From Hyperoplus lanceolatus (lineage: Eukaryota; Chordata; Actinopteri; Uranoscopiformes; Ammodytidae), in the NCBI GenBank assembly GCA_026929865.2, contig CM049408.1, positions 26,509,001 to 26,573,000 of the forward strand: DNA of 64,000 nucleotides. The letters run 5' to 3'. Of the stretch, positions 21,666 through 35,840 are shown one piece after another. Made by a program: the position numbers and the translations under genes. Position 1 is the first letter of the stretch. Each line of letters begins with the position of its first letter. The notes beneath the pieces were generated by a model. That model was not told the DNA's origin and did not search any database. It saw only the letters and a program-made list of their open reading frames with translations.

Positions 21666-21880
21666 TGAAGGGTAGGACTGATGGTATGAGTGACGTTATA
21701 AGACAGTGTGAGAGACAGGAACTTCATCCTCAACTTTTTGGAAAATGTCTGTTTCATCAGTAATCGATTCATTCATGTATTTATTATTCTAAGGGAGATC
21801 ACATTCGGAGAGAGGAGAGAGTGAGTGAGAGGGAGTGAGAGAGAGCACTGTTTTACAAGTTTTTAAGGTTGCAAAAAACT

Positions 21881-22042
21881 TGTGAGCATTATGCTGCTGA
21901 GTTTGATATGCTATGTTACTGAAATACAGAGTTGTGTGGAGCTGAAAGGCTTGATCAACTTTGTGTCATTTTCCTATTTTATGATGGCTTGAATGTAACC
22001 GACATACATTCATATGAAAAAGTTACGCACTGTAGCTTTAAC
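21881..22042 (-). mobile_element. MITE-D fragment
   Basis: It holds GTGGAGCTGAAAGGCTTGAT and GATGGCTTGAATGTAACCGA and ends GTTACGCACTGTAGCTTTAA. It shares the same shortened layout as the 7991 copy, so these two may be a subfamily. Confidence 0.7.
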
Positions 22043-22412
22043 ACACATCCCTGTGAAGATACAGAAACTTTGTATTTGACTACATCAATTATCGATGGGG
22101 CAACTTTTGTTCTATGGCCTCACTGTTTCGATTGAGACAAACACAGTGTCTTGTGTTTTACGCTGACGTGTCGTCCAACAGTAGTTTTTTATTGTGGTAT
22201 CCCTCTCTCGCTGTTGCCTGTCCTCCTGAAGTTGATGTAAAAATATTCTGTGACAGGCCGGCATTATAAATGAGCTCCTTCACAGCCGAGCATTTTGTTT
22301 AAGAAAGTAAGTTGTGAAGAAAGCAGCTCTGTTTGGGTTTTCAATAATAGTTTCTTCTTCGTTAACACCAAGCCAAAACACTGCTGCTGCCTCCCTGCCA
22401 GGATAATCAGCG

Positions 22413-22557
<145 letters not shown>

Positions 22558-22650
22558 CTTTTCATCTGCACAAATGCATGTTGGTGTTTTTTACACATTC
22601 TAATTACAAATCGTCAGTCTTTGCTTGTGCTTGCTGTTCAGTTCACCCTA

Positions 22651-22652
<2 letters not shown>

Positions 22653-22721
<69 letters not shown>

Positions 22722-22722
22722 G
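22653..22722. repeat. (TG)n microsatellite, about 70 bp
   Basis: Pure except for a CG near the 3' end. Confidence 0.97.
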
Positions 22723-24069
22723 CTTGTTCTTGCTGAAAAAGATTATTAGCAGTAATGTCTACTGGCCTGATCCTCTGCTCCTCTCCTTTTTAATTTTTAT
22801 ACGTATTAATATTTTGGAGCAGTCACCTGGCTGAAATTGAAAGCTCACGCAAGCAAAATCACCACAAGAGCCTACGTGTATTGTTGGGCCTTTATTATCA
22901 GAACAAATACTGGGGGGAAATTGCGCACCCAGTATATTGGTAAACCATACAAAATAGGCTTTTAATGTGTTGCACTTTTGAACCAGGCTTTTGTTACAGT
23001 ATCTTGCTTTGTCCACTCATGCACTACAGAAGCCCAGAATATCTAGTCATTTGTGAAACAGTATTATGATTTTTGCTTTTCGCTGTGGTTGTAGCAAAAA
23101 TAATTAAGTGGCATAAAATGCAGTAATTATATGAAATTACGCTAGCCAAATAGGATACTTGGAGTCTGTCTGTAACTGTGTGTGTTATTCCTCAATATCA
23201 CCCCTTTGCTTGGAATAAGGGCTACATCAAATGATTATTAGTACAATAATCAAGTTTATTGTTTAGCTATTGGCCTGTTACAGTTAAGGTGTGGTTAAGC
23301 CATTGGGAAAGTTACAGCAAAAACACAGAACTGATAAAACCCAGCAAAGATAATAAATTACAATGTTTATTGTACATTTCCATAAAAGACACATTTTAAG
23401 GCATTAGGGAAACTGTTAGATACAACTGCCTCAAGTCAGCCATTTATTTTAAGGGCACTTTCTAACTGTTAGCTGACTTTTTGAAATGCTACTGCCTTGT
23501 ATAACAATCTCACTTTCAGACTTGGTGAAATCTACATGATGTGACAAGAAAAAATAGGCAGCATAGACTGGGCTTCAAGCATAAATCAACAGGGGCTAGT
23601 GTGGGTGGGTAGGGCGCTCTCACAATACTGTTATTAGTGTAGTATGTTATTTTCCTGTGCAGTTACATAAACAAGAATATAAACCATTCAGGTTTCTGCA
23701 AAGGAGGTCATTCAGAAACTGACGCAAACGAGGCGACTCAATTTAATATCTCTCACACTGTTTCTCATAGAAATGAATAGGGGGCAACATCTGATGCATT
23801 ATTCTATTGGTTATTCTCTATTGTATTGTTTTCATACTTTCCAAGAAGCCTTACCTCATGCCAGGTCACCTTGAGAATTAACTTCAACAGACTGGCAGCT
23901 TGAGTATCAGTAGAATACATTTCCAATCCATTTGTTGATGTGGTAATACAGCTGGGGATGTTGCTCATGGTGCATATATGAACTGGTTTAGACGATACAA
24001 ATCTTAAATACAAGAGCTGACAAAAAGGATTTCATGCCACAAACTAAACAATTACTGTTTAATGGGAAT
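22723..24069. other. AT-rich spacer, nothing recognised
   Basis: No exon signals or shared repeats were found. A minus-strand open frame at 23804-24013 has no features. Confidence 0.4.
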
Positions 24070-24340
24070 GGTATAACACTTTACAATAAGGGTAGGCTAC
24101 ATTAAATAACTGTTAGGTAATGCTTAGTAAATGCATACTTAACATCAACTCAACATTAACTTTTAAGAAATGCTAAGGAAATGCTTAATAACTGACTCTT
24201 ATGCTTAGTTAACCAAGTATAGTTATTGCCTAACCAAATATTAACTGACCGTTAACAACTAAGCATTGATTTACCGTTAATAGCATTAGCTTAGCATTAA
24301 TTAACAGTTAATTAAAGCTTCCCCATTGTAAAGTGTTACC
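24070..24340. mobile_element. MITE-G, 271 bp, ends GGTATAACACTTTACAAT
   Basis: The ends GGTATAACACTTTACAATAA and ATTGTAAAGTGTTACC form an inverted repeat that extends imperfectly inward (ATTAAATAACTGTTA against TTAACAGTTAATTAA). The interior is a TTAA/TAGC-rich sequence of internally similar blocks. The terminal motif resembles dispersed teleost elements I recall. No target duplication is clear. Confidence 0.75.
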
Positions 24341-25487
24341 AGAAATTCCAAACCTAACGACGTCACAAAGTAAAAATATACATTTGACATCTTTCTCTTT
24401 GAATTTAAACAGTGCTGTTTTCAACGTTTTTACATACATCATTATGAAAGGGGTTTGTAGAATACATTGTTTGAATCGTCTGTATCCCTGACGACAAAAA
24501 AAAAAGAAAATGAAAACGCTCTCACCTTCAGTTTATCCAAGTGCAAATAAAAACAAGTTTTCTTCATCTTTTCTTAAACATGATACAAATACAAAAATCC
24601 CATCTGTTTGAACACGCCTAATCCTTGCAAACACATTGACATGCGTGTATCATTTATCAAAGAAAGCCTCAAAACACTGCATCTCTTTTATCTCACTGGT
24701 AAACAGCCTTCCTTTTTCCCTCTTTTTAGAAATGTTTTTTCGAGTCAAACGTAATCTTCAAAGGGGCCGAGGCACTGAGGCGTCCTCGTGTCGGCAGATG
24801 CAAGTCATGTCGGAGAAAGTCTTTTGTTTGAATGTGGAACAAGACTTTTGTCACGTCTTCAAACCACATTTTTTTTTCTCAATTTTTTTCATCTTTCTTC
24901 TGCATAATTATCATAAAAAGGAGGAGGATACTTGAACAATGTGTTGGTTAAGAATTAAGGTTCGTAATAAAGATGAGGACAGCACTCCAAGTTTAGCAAT
25001 TTATTATTCGCCACACAGATGCATGTTTTGTGTAGGATTTTGTGAAGGATTTGTGAAAGATTCAGCACCCAGTTTTTTCATTGTGCGCGTGATTTTCTAT
25101 ATTCCTATTTTTATAATAATGATAAAAATCGGACAAAAATAGTCAGAACATAAATTAAAAATATTTGTTTGCATGTTTGTTAATGGTAGTGATTTAAATC
25201 AAGGAAATTATGATATTTATTGCAAAATGTCATAATGGCACATCCTTTTTATATTTGCCGCAGGCATATTTTTCTAGTTCCTCCTTCAGTTTTGAATATC
25301 TTACATATAAACTACATATGAAATACTGATGTATGTATGGATTCATCTTAAATATTCCTCAGGGAAGTATTGAAATGCGGTTCCTATATTTAAATAGAAG
25401 CTGTGGCATTGCATTAAAGCATAATTAGTTTGAGAAATTATAGCAGCAGGGGGATACAGTACCCTGTTGGGTTAATAGGACACTTAC
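24341..25487. other. AT-rich spacer, nothing firm
   Basis: A pyrimidine tract ending CCCTCTTTTTAG at about 24729 precedes an open stretch, but no donor follows. Not called as an exon. Confidence 0.35.
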
Positions 25488-25609
25488 ATCTTCCATCACT
25501 GGCAGCTTGTACGTGACTGGAACTTGCACTCCAGTCGTCCCCATAGTGACTGTGTAGAGTCGATATGCGGTAACATGAAAACCATGTATGGGCCACACTC
25601 CAGTAATCC

Positions 25610-26725
<1,116 letters not shown>

Positions 26726-26953
26726 AGACGGTGATTGCAATATAAAGTGTTCTGGAGAGTTGTAGGAAGTAGAGGGAGGGAGGCAGAAAGAAGAGAAAAA
26801 AGACAAGATGTAGTTGGCAGAGAGAGAGAGCAGACAGAGTGAGAGAGAGAGATGAAAATGAGGTGGTCAGAGTGAGTCAGAGGAAGAGTTGAACCAGATA
26901 CATGGTATATGTGAAAAGGCTGTAGACAGATAAAACATCTCTCAGAGAGTGTC

Positions 26954-26990
<37 letters not shown>

Positions 26991-27431
26991 GCTGCTTGCC
27001 CACTTCTGTGTTATCCCTGGCTATTTTTGTATGTTTTTAATGTACTGTATGAAACAGAGTGCTGTTCATATTTTCTATCAAATGGTCAAATAAAATCAAT
27101 CAATCCACAGGGGACTGTCTATGTCTAGAGAAGTTTCTTAGCTGACGATGCCCTGCTTAAAAAAGTGATGTTTGATTTCCAACACAAAGCCAATAGGTGT
27201 ATTTAGTTCGCAGGTCCAAGGCTCTTGTAAAGCTTCATGTAATAATGTGTTGAATCTCCCAGAAAAGGTGTCGAACTACAGGGTGTTATCTGGTGAGGTG
27301 CACTGCCATTTTGCAATAGATTCATATTCATTCAGACACCTTAGAACAGGGGTGGCCAACCAGTCAGAGACAAAGAGCCACATTTTTTACTGTGTTACTG
27401 CAAAGAGCCACATCGTACACACGGGTACACA

Positions 27432-28357
27432 CAGTGGCGATTCCAGGAAATTTTGACTGGGGGTGGCCAAGGTGGGCCACAGAGTTAGAGTGGGGTGGCC
27501 ATCGCACCCCTGAATGAATAGCATGTGATATGCTGTACAACCAATTCAAAGATGATTTATAATCCCAAATGCCCAAATCATGTTAGTATCCATTGTAATG
27601 TTTGACAGAAAACTAAACCCCTGAAGGGGGATCTGGGGGCATCCCCCCCCAGAAGATTTTTTTGTGTTTTTAACATGTAATCTAAGCATTCTGGTGCATT
27701 CTCGCGAAGATAATAAAGGAAAAAGTCAATATTTATTTCAGCTCAGATGAATAGTAAAATTAGCAAGACAACATAACTTGCTAGCAGCCAGATGCCTAAC
27801 AACTGGACAGAGGGACGGATGGCCACTAGCTTTTGACCAAATATCTTGCTAAAAAAATAAACCTTTATTTATGAAAGTCTGCCCTTGCTAAGAACATGTT
27901 ACACTCGCTAACTACAAACTTTAATTTTTTTATTCAGATTTCAAAAATCTGCTGGGACACGTACCTATACACATGCATGGGTGGCACGCATGTCACAAGC
28001 ACACTTATGCTGTTTTCAAGACCTTTGCTGACCAGAGACCAGTTCTAGTGGCCACAGTCCTACCATTAATTTAGTAATAGAAAATTGCAAACTGATCTCA
28101 TATCAGTGGATTGGAGTGTTTGTGTGATGAACTTGGCAACTACCTATCAAAAAAAGTTAAGAAAGAAAAAAAAATACATATCATCTCTGAACTAGGATAC
28201 ATATCAGGAAAAAAATGTAATTAAAAAAATAAAATGAAAATAAAAAATAACATTTGAACTGGGGGGGGGGGGGGCACTGGGGTGGCCAGTAAGATTTCAT
28301 GGGGGAGGGCGTTTTTATTTTCGCGGGGAGCTTGCACATGCATGCACAAGCATTATT

Positions 28358-28393
<36 letters not shown>

Positions 28394-28445
28394 GGCCCCA
28401 CACTAGGACTTGAAACGGGCCCCCAGATCGTTAAGGCCGCCCCTG
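27432..28445. mobile_element. Possible second element nested in the hAT
   Basis: CAGTGGCGATTCC at 27432 and GGCCGCCCCTG ending at 28445 make a weak inverted repeat. Inside are GGGGGATCTGGGGGCATCCC, G14 at 28261-28274 and A29 at 28362-28390. No matching target duplication was found, so the boundaries are uncertain. A similar C/G-rich subterminal motif occurs in the element at 53117. Confidence 0.4.
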
Positions 28446-28615
28446 TGATAATGACAGGACTGGACTAAAGACGACAGGGCAGTCATTTTCAACAATGAAC
28501 GTTGTGTGCACTGCCTCACACACAAACTCTCAGTTCAACCAAGTCCACAAACAAAAATATAACAATTTAAAATAGCGTTTTTCTCTTACTATGCATGTTG
28601 CTTTGTGGGACTTAC

Positions 28616-28778
28616 TTGTAGCATGGAGAGAGCTGAAGTGGCGCTGCAGATTTGAAGCCTTGAAATACGCAAATGACACCTGGCATATAAGGCAGAATGG
28701 CTTGGCATAACGTTCAACAAAAAATATGAACTCTCCCACTCTGTTTCGGAGCGAACTTGACACAAATAGTTTACTCAC
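28616..28778 (-). pseudogene. hAT transposase N-terminal zinc-finger exon, remnant
   Basis: The minus strand encodes KPFCLIC...SNLQRHFSSLHAT, a C-x2-C-x14-H-x4-H finger of the BED-like type found at the N-terminus of hAT transposases such as the GTF2IRD2/ZMYM-like groups. The open frame begins upstream of 28778 without a clear ATG. It ends in CTACAA/GTAAGT at 28616/28615, a consensus splice donor, so this is a first or second exon. No DDE catalytic or dimerisation domain remains in the element, so it cannot encode an active enzyme. Confidence 0.6.
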
Positions 28779-29134
28779 GGAAAACCTCCCTCCAAGCTGA
28801 GCGGGCAGTTTTATGTTGCGTCCGCACCAAACGTTTGCGAACGTTATGTTGCGTCCTCAATTAAACATTTGCGAACAGGCATACACATAGGGCCTACACA
28901 TTAATAAAATAAAAAATTAAATAATAGACAACATGTAAAACGAACGTAAGAGCCGCATGAAACGTTTGCGAACATGCACACAAATAGGCCCACACAAAAA
29001 AAAAAGTATATATAAAAAAAAAAAAAAAAAAAATTATAATCACATAATTTGATATGAACTGAAGAGCCGCACGAAGCTGGGCAGAGAGCCGCATGCGGCT
29101 CGCGAGCCGCGGGTTGGCCACCCCTGCCTTAGAA

Positions 29135-29665
29135 AAAGAAAGCGTAGACATGTAGCCCACTGAGGCAAATGTATTTGTGATATTGGGCTATACAAATAAA
29201 ACTGATATGATTAGAGCAGATATTGTTTAGGAATTCAGTGATATGGTCATTCAAATTTGTAAAAAAGGACGTTTGGAATTGGATATAATAGCAATTCATC
29301 AGTAAGTAATATTTGGTTGTGAGATAACTGTTATGTACGTTTAATTGATATGATGCTTCAGTTGTCAGAGGGACCAATACAGTGACTATCTCCCAAAGTT
29401 AGTTTTGTTACAATTGCATGACACACATTGACCCAGACCAGAGAGATGGAGGGAACTGCTGAAAGCCACATACTCGTTTTAAGTTAACTAAAGAATTCAT
29501 TTTGTTTTTGGTAATGAATGAGGACTTGGAATTTTGTCTTTTTATTCAAATTCATATTTTCTATAAAGTCTATTTAACTTGGTAAACGCTTTCATAGTTT
29601 CAAACTAATTTAAAAATATAGAATATATTTTTCGCATTACTTCACAAGCAATCTGAAAAGGAGGA
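29135..29665. other. AT-rich spacer between two hAT elements
   Basis: Nothing recognised. Minus-strand open frames here have no features. Confidence 0.4.
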
Positions 29666-29673
29666 GGAACAAG

Positions 29674-31026
29674 CAGTGGCGTTTTCTCCCGGAGGCCAAG
29701 GGAAGCCAGGCTTCCCTGTTTTTTAGGCTGTAGTTGTCATCCAATAAAAACATTTTTATTAACAGTTTCGGTAATTCTTTGGTGCTGTGTTGCTGTCATT
29801 TCTTCCCCATTTTTCTCCTGTCATTGAGCATTTCACAATGCGAAACAGCGCCCCTTTACATTTAGATTCTGAAGACGCGGCGAAACACGATACTGCACAC
29901 TGTATGTCCGCGAGGAAGCCACATGGGGAAGCCAGCCCGAGCTGGCATCCCTTTGTGAACAAAAGAAAGAAGGATCGACCAATCAGGTGAGGCTATTGTC
30001 TTGACACTGCCCTCCTGTGATTGGTCAGGAGGGTGTCATGAGGGTGCCAAGGGAAGCCACTCGGCCCTTGGCTTCACACCAATCAAATCAAAGCATCATT
30101 ATCAACGTCACTGAAATTTAACAACAATAACAATAGCGGGAGATTAGCATGTTTGCATTGTTATCATATTAACAAGAACAGTTATGGACGGTGGAGATTT
30201 TGAGTATTTAGTAAAAAAATATTTTACCAAACTGCCAATTGAGAAGCCGTTAAAAATCTAATCTGACGGCAGGCCAATGCCTGTGGAGAGAAAGAAAGTT
30301 TATCGCACTTTCAGGGAGGAGAACTATGTCCGCACCGAGTGGCTAGCTGGTAGCGGCAATCTTCAGCTAATGGCCTTCCTCTACAAATAGTGAGTAAAAT
30401 ACACACCTTCTCCCGGCGCGGGTTAACTGTTTCCTTTACTGTCCGTTTAGCTATATGTTATATTTTGTGTTATTTTATTGCTAATTGTGCCTTGATTAAG
30501 TTGCATTGGTATCCACTGAAGTTGTTCTGGGTTGTCTTAAGTAGTGTTGTATAATGGACATTTGGCCTAGTTCTTAAACGAAAAGGATGTATAGAAAGTA
30601 TGTGTGTATGTCAAGCACCTACAACTGATTGTGTGAGTCGTGTCTCACGTGAACGTAAAACTTAAAATAGCCTAAAACGTCCCCTAATTATATTGTGATT
30701 GAATTCGAATCTGTATTGTGCATTAAGCGGCTAGTTGTGCATTCCGGTCGGGGTGGAGGGTGCATTTATAATACAATGTATAATTTAATAAAACGATTAG
30801 GAGGTGTGTGAGTGAGAGAGAGAGCGAACGAGCGGTGTCGGACAGATTACAGGCTTGTGCAAGCCCTGGTAAAGTGACCAGATGCTATAATAGCTCTTGT
30901 AGTTACATTGAATACAAGCTGCGACGTAGCCTACTCTTTTCTGTCCCCCACCTTCTAATAAACATGTAGATTAAAGGTGTTGTCTCGCTTGGCTTCCTCA
31001 AAAAAAATCCCCACGCCACGCCACTG
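29674..31026 (+). mobile_element. hAT transposon, 1353 bp, perfect target duplication
   Basis: The ends are CAGTGGCGT and ACGCCACTG; flanking GGAACAAG at 29666-29673 and 31027-31034 is an exact 8-bp duplication. Near both ends is GGCTTCCCT or its complement. The element carries one degraded transposase exon (30184-30389) and lacks the catalytic part. The exact duplication argues for a fairly recent insertion by a transposase acting in trans. Confidence 0.92.
30184..30389 (+). pseudogene. hAT transposase first exon with an in-frame stop
   Basis: An ATG at 30184 opens MDGGDFEYLVKKYFTKLPIE, then a TAA stop falls at codon 26 (30259-30261). The same frame continues as SDGRPMPVERKKVYRTFREE and on to a GTGAGT donor at 30390-30395. 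The layout and wording recall the N-terminal region of fish hAT transposases annotated as zinc-finger MYM-type-like proteins. The stop makes this copy a pseudogene; only the N-terminal exon is present. Confidence 0.6.
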
Positions 31027-31034
31027 GGAACAAG

Positions 31035-32930
31035 CGACCAAGACCGATAATTATATTGCATTTGAATATCGCCTGCAAATGGGACACTAAAGCTTTTATC
31101 ACAACTCCAAAGTCACGAGTACCACCATCAGCAGTGATTTGTTCATATGGACTTACTAGAACGACCCCATTTAAAAGGCACCATCATATACCAAACTTTG
31201 CTTTCTCATTTTGTGCTCATGACAACACTTATCCAAACGCTTAATTGAGCGATGCTAGTGTTTTCAAAGTAACTCAAACTACTTTACTGCAGCGGGCTAT
31301 AGTCTTACTTTTGCTTTCACACTTGTCTCATGGATTCTCAGACCGCTTGACAGAAATAATGTCTTTCTCTCGACAGTGGGGAAAAAAAGCAGCAGGTTGT
31401 GGTTTCGCCCGGCAGCTAGCAGGTATGAATGTACTGCAACTTATCTGGTGTTTTTTGAAAGGGAAACTGCACGCTCAGTCAAACCCCTCTCCCTGTTACA
31501 AAGCCCCGAATAAAAAATGTGTCACAATCTTCCCCGTATCTTCTACAGAGAACACTACAGATTTCCGTCTCGTCTCCACTTGAAAAGCACAAATTGACTT
31601 TAATGTTGCAGCATCTGTGGATGTATAGGGGACTCTTGTTTGAGCAGTGCTGAATATGATGTTGCTACAATTCCTTTATTCTTTGATTTAAAATTTAAAA
31701 TAGGGATTTTTTTCAAAGAGATGTCGGGTGGAGCTGAATTTACAATCAACAATGGGGACTTCTTGTATTTACAGAATTACTATAGAGTCTTACTTTATGT
31801 TATTGCAACATCATCGTGATCCATATATGGTCATATCAATTATCATTTTCTCTCTAGTTGTATGACTCATCTGAGATAAGAAGTCCCTGGCACAAAATGG
31901 AGATCTCCATATCATGTAATGAGATCTGGTTGCACCAAACAAACTATTTTTTATGTAGAGATTTGTCTATTCATGTGAGGCATTGCTGAAGGCTACATAA
32001 CCAGGCAGGCAAAGTAGACACAAGCCCGGGGGCCCACACTCTCAAAAGCGCCAGATTCACTGCATGTTAGTTGACTTTTTTGATTAATTGCAAATTAATT
32101 CCAAAGTCACCTTAAGCGAGACCTGCAGTTTTATGTAGTAGGTAGAGGGGCCCTGTATGAAACTCTAGAAGTAAATGGCATGGGGAGGGAAATAGCTAGG
32201 TTTTTGCCCTGGGCCTCCTTGAAGGAGGAACTGTTAGCATAAATATTTAGCCAATATTTGATATTTTTTTTCACAGTGGAAAAGTATAGGAGTTGGAGTA
32301 TGATTGACACTTCCGAACGGACACTAGATTGTGCAGTAATTATAAAGATGATAATGATGTAAAATTTCTAATTAAAAAACACTACAGTCCTGATGAGTTG
32401 TAATGGGTAAAACCTGATTCAGTAAACCACCAGCTTGAAGACAACTGGTTGTTACCAAGAGTTTAGGAATGCCCGTGCGTCCAAACTTCTAAATTGATTA
32501 ATACACAGCTGTTACAAACCGATCCTGTTGAGCACAAGATTTTTCCAGTCCAACCAGACCGTCTGTGTTGCCTATTCCATCAGCAATGGAAGCCACTGTA
32601 ATAGACTGAACAGTGTATGAAAATAACAACACAACCTGACACTCTTTATCTTAAACCATGGACTCCATTTTTTGTTTGAATGGAAACCAAGTGAATTGAA
32701 TTTCTTCGCACTAGTCTTTGTTGCCTTGATCGATGGGTGAAATACATTGGCTGTTGTAGCCTGTCTTCTCTGGCTGATGTGATCTGAGCGGACCCATGGG
32801 GAGTGGGAGTTAATGGCCATGCTGTGGAAGCCGCTCCCTTTCTAACCAACTGGCGAGCTCCCGAGGGAGGTGTTCAGTCATGAAGGTCATTACGGTAATG
32901 GGCAAAAGGGTTTGTTAAGCTTCACTTGCC
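31035..32930. other. Spacer, nothing recognised
   Basis: About 1.9 kb without shared repeats. Open frames at 31056-31583 are short and featureless. CTGGCACAAAATGGAG and similar stretches gave no family match. Confidence 0.35.
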
Positions 32931-32992
32931 TGTGTGTGTGTGTGTCTGTGTTTGTGTGTGTTTGTGTGTGTTTGTTTGTGTGTGTGTGTGTG

Positions 32993-33025
<33 letters not shown>
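32931..33025. repeat. Impure (GT)n with TTTGTG blocks
   Basis: GT blocks broken by CTGTG, TTTG and TTTT. A G17 run (33077-33093) and a CT-rich tract (33116-33160) follow closely. Confidence 0.9.
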
Positions 33026-33026
<1 letters not shown>

Positions 33027-33160
33027 ATTAACATGACTGGACACACTACAGGACAGGAGAATCCCACAAATGCCTTGGGGGGGGGGGGGGGGGCGACATC
33101 AGCAGCCCTCTTAATCTTTCTCTCTCTCTCTCTCTCTTCCTTCCTCTCTCTCTCTCCTCA

Positions 33161-34186
33161 ACTTAACTGTCATTTAACTGTCTTTCTATTTTTTATTTAT
33201 TTTTATTTCTTCCTTGCCTCCTGCAGTTTACTATACAGTCCAACATATTCAACTCCATGTTTACATCAAGTACAATCTGTATATGCTTTGGTGTATTACT
33301 CTTGGAAGAAAGCTTTTAATACACTGAATTTATTGCCCATAAAATCCTCATGAATACCGGTGAAAAGGAACCTATAGCACAGCGGTGTATATAGAGAAAA
33401 ATTAGGCGCTCAAAAATGTACATGCATTATAACGTCCCTGGGCTGGAGCACTGTCTTCATACATGATGAAAATTATAAATGTGAATAACAGCAATGTTTT
33501 TTAATAATGCTTTTGTTAGTATTGTAGGAAAAAATCTCTCAAGTCTCAAAGTAAGCTGTTCACAAAAGATATAGGTGTGCATTTTTATATCCATAAACTA
33601 ACACGTTTTCTATTATAAAGAGAGTTCATATGTTAGTAACATGACTTAGAGCAAACTGATCGTGTGTGTCAAGCCCCCAAAGAAGTGAGAAATGAATGCA
33701 GTGTAATATCGCCAGGGACAAAACCAGAGGTGGGAGATTTCACAATGGATAAAACAGCGAATGATAAAATATGTAGACATAAATACGCCCAATATCTCAT
33801 AAAACGTAATAAGAAGAATAAGAACCTCACCTCGCCCCCTTGTGGCACAAAGGGTGGAACTAGGGTAGGGTGAGATGTGTGGGAATAATCCCCACCAATA
33901 ATAACTAATATCTCCACTGAGAAATAACCAGTTGGTTCATGTTGGCTTCTACCACTTTTTTGGTTGATCCATTCCAATGATATCGCCAGTTGCCATATCA
34001 ACCTGCTATGTTGACTGTAATGACAATGAAATGAATCAAATTAAATATAAATAAATGAAACAGCTGAGCGGGTTCATGTTGCTCACATCACACAAAATAT
34101 ATTAGCTGAATAAGATGTAGCTGATTTTGCTTTGGTACCGGCCCAGCTGAAAGAAAAAAAGACATTGTTTTCGCCATCAAATTTAC
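33161..34186. other. Spacer, nothing recognised
   Basis: AT-rich interval. A minus-strand open frame at 33669-34001 and its plus-strand overlap have no protein features I know. Confidence 0.35.
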
Positions 34187-34375
34187 TGGTGGTGTAGTGG
34201 TTAGAGCGCCCCCCCCCCCCCACACACACACACCCCCCCAACAGAGGCTCAGTCCTCAGAAGAGGCAGACCATGGTTTCTAATCCGTCCTGTGTTCGTTC
34301 TCTGCATGTCATTCCCTTCTCTGCCCCATTTCATCTCTGTCTCAAACTGTCAAATAAAGCAAAAAAGTGCTCAAA
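34187..34375 (+). mobile_element. SINE-1 copy with worn boxes
   Basis: The head reads GGTGTAGTGGTTAGAGCGCC, then a C13 run and (CA)n. The B box is decayed to GGTTTCTAATCC. The body CGTTCTCTGCATGTCATTCC and CATTTCATCTCTGTCTC matches the 48319 copy. It ends AAATAAAGCAAAAAAG. Confidence 0.65.
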
Positions 34376-34713
34376 AATAATCTTCAATAATTTTTTTTTT
34401 TTTTTAAATCAACTTGTCAAGAGTAACAATGCTGATAAAGTGGAAGCAGGCATCAATAGACTATTAGAACAGCCGGGGGGGGACCGCCTGTGAGTTGTTA
34501 CAGAAACTGTCTTTAGTCTTACTCGCCCCTGACATAACAGTGTTATTAGCCATGTTAGCCCTGGACCTGGTGCCAAAAAGTATTCCACTACCAGCAAAGA
34601 GCTTTATTCAGAGCTGGTATGAGCAGGTATCCTCAATGAAATATTCATTCACGAAAGATGCAACTTTTTGTATGATTTTCCCCATAGTCCCTGTCTGTCC
34701 TGCTTTGGTTTGA

Positions 34714-35292
<579 letters not shown>

Positions 35293-35581
35293 GTACGGTC
35301 CTTAACCAAAGAGACAGTTTTCTTCAGCCCTTCAAAGATAAAAACAACAAAAAAAATGTTTTTACTTGGTCGGAGGAACTAACATTGTTATTGGAAGCAT
35401 TGTGTCTCTGTAGTCAGAACGCATGAGTGGACCTCGCTGGTTCACTGCACCTAATATCCCCCAATACCTGAGCTCCGTGCATGGAGATACTCCTCACAAT
35501 TTATCCCCCCGGTATAGACCATAGGAAATGAAATGAATGGAAAACAGACAACAGACACACACACATGCAGATACGCACGCA

Positions 35582-35582
<1 letters not shown>

Positions 35583-35634
<52 letters not shown>
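35583..35634. repeat. (AC)n microsatellite
   Basis: Pure 52-bp run preceded by impure ACAGAC and GCACGC blocks. Confidence 0.96.
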
Positions 35635-35635
<1 letters not shown>

Positions 35636-35771
35636 AATAAGTACAGAGAGACATTGACGTGATGTGCCCTCTCTTGCTCAAACTTACAAACACACACACA
35701 CAGGAAACCGACATATAAACAAGAACATGCATCTTACCTACCGGTGTGTGTAGGCACTACAGACAGGTTTC

Positions 35772-35772
<1 letters not shown>

Positions 35773-35838
<66 letters not shown>
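35773..35838. repeat. (AC)n microsatellite
   Basis: Pure 66-bp run, last of the three-array cluster. Confidence 0.97.

Positions 35839-35840
<2 letters not shown>

Larger units (their letters stand above)
27347..29126 (-). mobile_element. hAT transposon, 1780 bp, with 8-bp target duplication
   Basis: The ends CAGGGGTGGCCAACC and GGTTGGCCACCCCTG are perfect inverted repeats. The flanks carry identical CCTTAGAA at 27339-27346 and 29127-29134; 8-bp duplications and CAGGG-type ends are typical of hAT elements. Subterminal AAGAGCCACA/AAGAGCCGCA motifs repeat near both ends. A transposase N-terminal exon remnant lies on the minus strand near the right end. The middle looks like a second element (27432-28445). 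Non-autonomous as it stands. Confidence 0.9.
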
